DNA of 64,000 nucleotides from Wenjunlia vitaminophila DSM 41686 (GTDB lineage: Bacteria > Actinomycetota > Actinomycetes > Streptomycetales > Streptomycetaceae): positions 1-64,000 of the forward strand of contig NZ_KB904656.1 in assembly GCF_000380165.1 (NCBI RefSeq), in the 5' to 3' direction. A model generated the notes under the pieces. The model worked only from the letters and a program-made list of their open reading frames with translations, did not search any database and was not told the DNA's origin. Of the stretch, positions 62,016-64,000 are shown in pieces (position 1 is the first letter of the stretch; each line of letters starts with the position of its first letter). The translations under genes and the position numbers were made by a program.

Positions 62016-62687
62016 ATGAACGAGACCACGGTCACGCTGGTGGGGAACGCCGCGACAGAGGTGAGGTACCGGCAGTCGGCCTCCGGAATTCCGGTGGCGA
62101 GTTTCCGCATGGCCTCCACGACGCGGCGGTGGGACCGCGAACGGGGGGCCTGGTCGGACGGGCACACCAGTTTCTACACCGTGTGGGCCTGGCGCCACCT
62201 CGCCGGGAACGTGGCGGCGTCCGTCGGCCGGGGAGACCCGTTGGTCGTGCAGGGACGGATGCGGGTGCGGGAGTGGGAGAGCGGAGGTCAGCGGCACACC
62301 TCGGTGGAGATCGACGCGGGGGTGGTCGGACACGACCTGTCCCGGGGGACGTCCGCGTTCCGCCGGGCGGTGCGGGCCGCGGCCGGCGCGGTTCACCCCC
62401 AGCCGTTACCGCCCCACCAGTTCCCTGACCCGCAGTTCCCTGACGCCGGGTTCGCTGACTCCCAGCCCCCCGCGCAGCGGTTCCCAGCCCGGCACGTCGC
62501 GGTTCAGCCGTTCCCGCCGGGCCCCGCGCCCGCTCTCCCGGCCCGGGTGGAGCCGGGTCCTGTGCGGCCCGCGCCCCGGGCGGAAGGGGAGGTCGCCGGC
62601 GTGACTCCAGGGGTGCCGGAGGCGGTCCCGCCTCCTGGTTCACCGGCCGGTTCCCCTGCCCCGCCCGAGCCGGAGCGGGTGGGGTGA
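62016..62687 (+). CDS. ssbB: Single-stranded DNA-binding protein, SsbB type, TTA codon
   Basis: 223 residues. The OB fold (about 1-112: NETTVTLVGNAATEVRYRQSASGIPVASFRMAST...SFYTVWAWRHLAGNVAASVGRGDPLVVQGRMRVREWES...TSVEIDAGVVGHDL) is complete. The tail is Pro/Phe-rich (QFPDPQFPDAGF) and lacks the acidic DD-x-PF tip that recruits replication partners, as in the Streptomyces SsbB paralogue needed for chromosome segregation in sporulation. Codon 131 is TTA (62406-62408), just after the OB fold. A GGGGGAG site precedes the ATG. Confidence 0.85.
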   Translation: MNETTVTLVGNAATEVRYRQSASGIPVASFRMASTTRRWDRERGAWSDGHTSFYTVWAWRHLAGNVAASVGRGDPLVVQGRMRVREWESGGQRHTSVEIDAGVVGHDLSRGTSAFRRAVRAAAGAVHPQPLPPHQFPDPQFPDAGFADSQPPAQRFPARHVAVQPFPPGPAPALPARVEPGPVRPAPRAEGEVAGVTPGVPEAVPPPGSPAGSPAPPEPERVG

Positions 62688-62976
62688 CCCGGGGGCGGGC
62701 CCGTGGAGCCGGGGTGTCGGGAAAATGGCTTGTTAGGCACATCTCGGGGCCATTCGGCCCGGGATGAAAGCCATTCCATTGCTCGTCGAACAGATTTGTC
62801 GACAAATTTTGGAATCATGCATGCAGACGGTAACGATTCGAAATCGAAAGGTGATCCCTTAGGCGTTCCCCAGTGCCGCCCCGGAGCCGTTCCCTAGGAT
62901 TCCTCCAGTCATACGGGGGTCTCCAGGCATTGGCGGGGCGTGTTCACCGTCCGCTCCGCACAGAGGAGTTAGAGAT
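62688..62976. promoter_or_regulatory. Promoter region of the thioester protein gene
   Basis: 289 nt with an AT-rich block (62780-62860). It includes the perfect 14-bp palindrome ATTTGTCGACAAAT (62794-62807), a candidate operator, and CGATT-CGA-AATCG (about 62836-62848). A GAGGAG site precedes the ATG. I see no gene here. Confidence 0.5.
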
Positions 62977-64000
62977 ATGTTCCGTGTACAGAGGCGGGGG
63001 GGAACGCGGCTCTCGGCCGTGCTCGCCGCAAGCAGTCTCGCCGCGATCACCGCGATAGCCGCCGCTGCTCCGGCTCAGGCGGAGGACAACCCCGGTGGGG
63101 CCACGGCCGTCCTCGGCGGCCTCGTGAAGTCCGGCAAGGCGGTCATCCACAAGGACGGCGGGGAGGACCAGAAGCTCTCCGCGGGGCTGTTCAGCCTCTC
63201 CGGGGCCAACGGCGGAGAACTGACGACCTACTGCATCGACATCTTCAACCCCACCCAGGCGAAGGCCGAGTACCGGGAGACTCCCTGGGACGAGTCCTCG
63301 CTCCACGACAACGAGAACGCCGGCAAGATCCTGTGGATCCTGCAGAACTCGTACCCGCAGAAGAGTGACCTCGCCCAGCTCAGCAAGGACGCGGGGATCG
63401 ACGGCACCATCTCCGAGGACGAGGCCGCGGCCGGCACCCAGGTTGCCATCTGGCGCTTCTCGGACAACGTGAACGTCGAGGCCGACGACGCCAAGGCCGA
63501 GAAGCTCGCCGACTACCTCGAGACCAACGCCAAGGCCCTCGAGGAGCCCAAGCCCTCGCTGTCCCTGAGCCCGTCCGCGGTCTCCGGCAAGGCCGGCGAG
63601 AAGCTGGGGCCGATCAAGGTCGCCACCAGTGCGGGCCAGGTGAACGTGGCCCTCAACCCGGGCGCGCCGGCCGGCGTCAAGGTGGTCAACAAGGACGGCC
63701 AGGCCATGTCCACCGCCAAGGACGGTGAGGACCTGTACGTGGACGTCCCCGCGGACGCCGAGGCGGGCGAGGCCGGGCTGACCGTCAAGGGCAGCACGGT
63801 GATCCCGATCGGTCGCGTGTTCACCGGCTTCGGCAAGAGCGAGGGCAGCCAGACCCAGATCCTCGCCGGTTCCAGCGAGGCGTCGGTCGAGGCGGGAGCC
63901 TCGGTCACCTGGACGGGCGCGGACACCAGCGGCCCGGCCCCGGCGATCTCCACCAAGAACAACTGTGCCGAGGGCGGCGTGGACATCACCGTCGCCAACG
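62977..64000 (+). CDS. Surface-anchored thioester (TQXA) domain protein, C-terminus beyond window
   Basis: 341 codons are visible. The signal peptide ends at AQA (about residue 35). The thioester domain carries the reactive pair Cys86 (TTYCIDIF) and Gln155 in the TQVAIW motif (TQXA), which form an internal Cys-Gln bond in Gram-positive surface adhesins. From about residue 190 the protein turns into Lys/Ala/Val-rich beta domains (SAVSGKAGEKLGPIKVATSAG). A sortase LPxTG signal is expected after the right edge but is not visible. Confidence 0.88.
   Translation, partial: MFRVQRRGGTRLSAVLAASSLAAITAIAAAAPAQAEDNPGGATAVLGGLVKSGKAVIHKDGGEDQKLSAGLFSLSGANGGELTTYCIDIFNPTQAKAEYRETPWDESSLHDNENAGKILWILQNSYPQKSDLAQLSKDAGIDGTISEDEAAAGTQVAIWRFSDNVNVEADDAKAEKLADYLETNAKALEEPKPSLSLSPSAVSGKAGEKLGPIKVATSAGQVNVALNPGAPAGVKVVNKDGQAMSTAKDGEDLYVDVPADAEAGEAGLTVKGSTVIPIGRVFTGFGKSEGSQTQILAGSSEASVEAGASVTWTGADTSGPAPAISTKNNCAEGGVDITVAN

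Overview
The window is very GC-rich actinobacterial DNA and most likely comes from a Streptomyces or close relative. The evidence is the high GC with strong third-position bias, frequent GTG/TTG starts and ATGA/GTGA gene overlaps, CUT1 sugar transporters without their own ATPase, a dynamin pair beside an SsbB-like gene, a TQXA thioester surface protein, rare TTA (bldA-type) codons in a LuxR-type regulator, an XRE regulator and the ssb gene, and typical Streptomyces small families (DUF6233, LppU-like).

Layout. (1) 1-7.5 kb: a sugar-uptake and glycosidase locus. On the minus strand a lipoprotein binding protein, two CUT1 permeases and a secreted GH39-like glycosidase (cut by the left edge) form an operon. 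A 620-residue putative carbohydrate-active enzyme diverges from it across a region with LacI-type operators. (2) 7.5-9.9 kb: a decayed accessory patch with a frameshifted XRE/TPR regulator, a DUF6233 gene and several gene tails or heads. (3) 9.9-24.4 kb: a methyltransferase, an HSP90-family ATPase overlapping a 1015-residue TPR protein, a membrane Ser/Thr kinase, a large LuxR-family (LAL) regulator with a TTA codon, a protein of unknown function, a secreted beta-helix protein and a membrane protein with LppU-like repeats.

(4) 24.5-39.6 kb: an aromatic catabolic cluster. It encodes a LigAB extradiol dioxygenase, an ACMSD-like decarboxylase, a semialdehyde dehydrogenase, a 4-oxalocrotonate tautomerase, a 4-oxalocrotonate decarboxylase, a vinylpyruvate hydratase, a hydroxyoxovalerate aldolase and an acylating acetaldehyde dehydrogenase. 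Together these would carry a carboxylated catechol (or aminophenol) to pyruvate and acetyl-CoA by the logic of the protocatechuate 2,3-cleavage pathway. A taurine/nitrate-type ABC importer, a creatininase-family and an isochorismatase-family amidohydrolase lie inside the operon, with GntR and IclR regulators. The two amidohydrolases suggest a nitrogen-containing or amide substrate and make the cluster the most novel part of the window.

(5) 39.8-42.4 kb: a truncated methyltransferase and a frameshifted P450 that reads in frame into a nucleoside hydrolase. (6) 42.5-57.7 kb: an L-fucose locus. It has a secreted GH29 fucosidase, a ribose-type ABC importer, a mutarotase, an aldo/keto reductase, a lactonase, an SDR and an enolase-superfamily dehydratase. 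LutABC lactate-oxidation genes would burn the lactate released, and two tandem GntR regulators follow. The canonical L-fuconate dehydratase seems to survive only as a 45-codon scar. (7) 57.8-64 kb: tRNA-Arg(TCT), the dynamin pair, an SsbB-like protein with a TTA codon, and the start of a thioester adhesin.

Functions are assigned by reading motifs and remembered family features; no database search was possible. Start codons were chosen by ribosome-binding sites and overlaps and may be off by a few codons.
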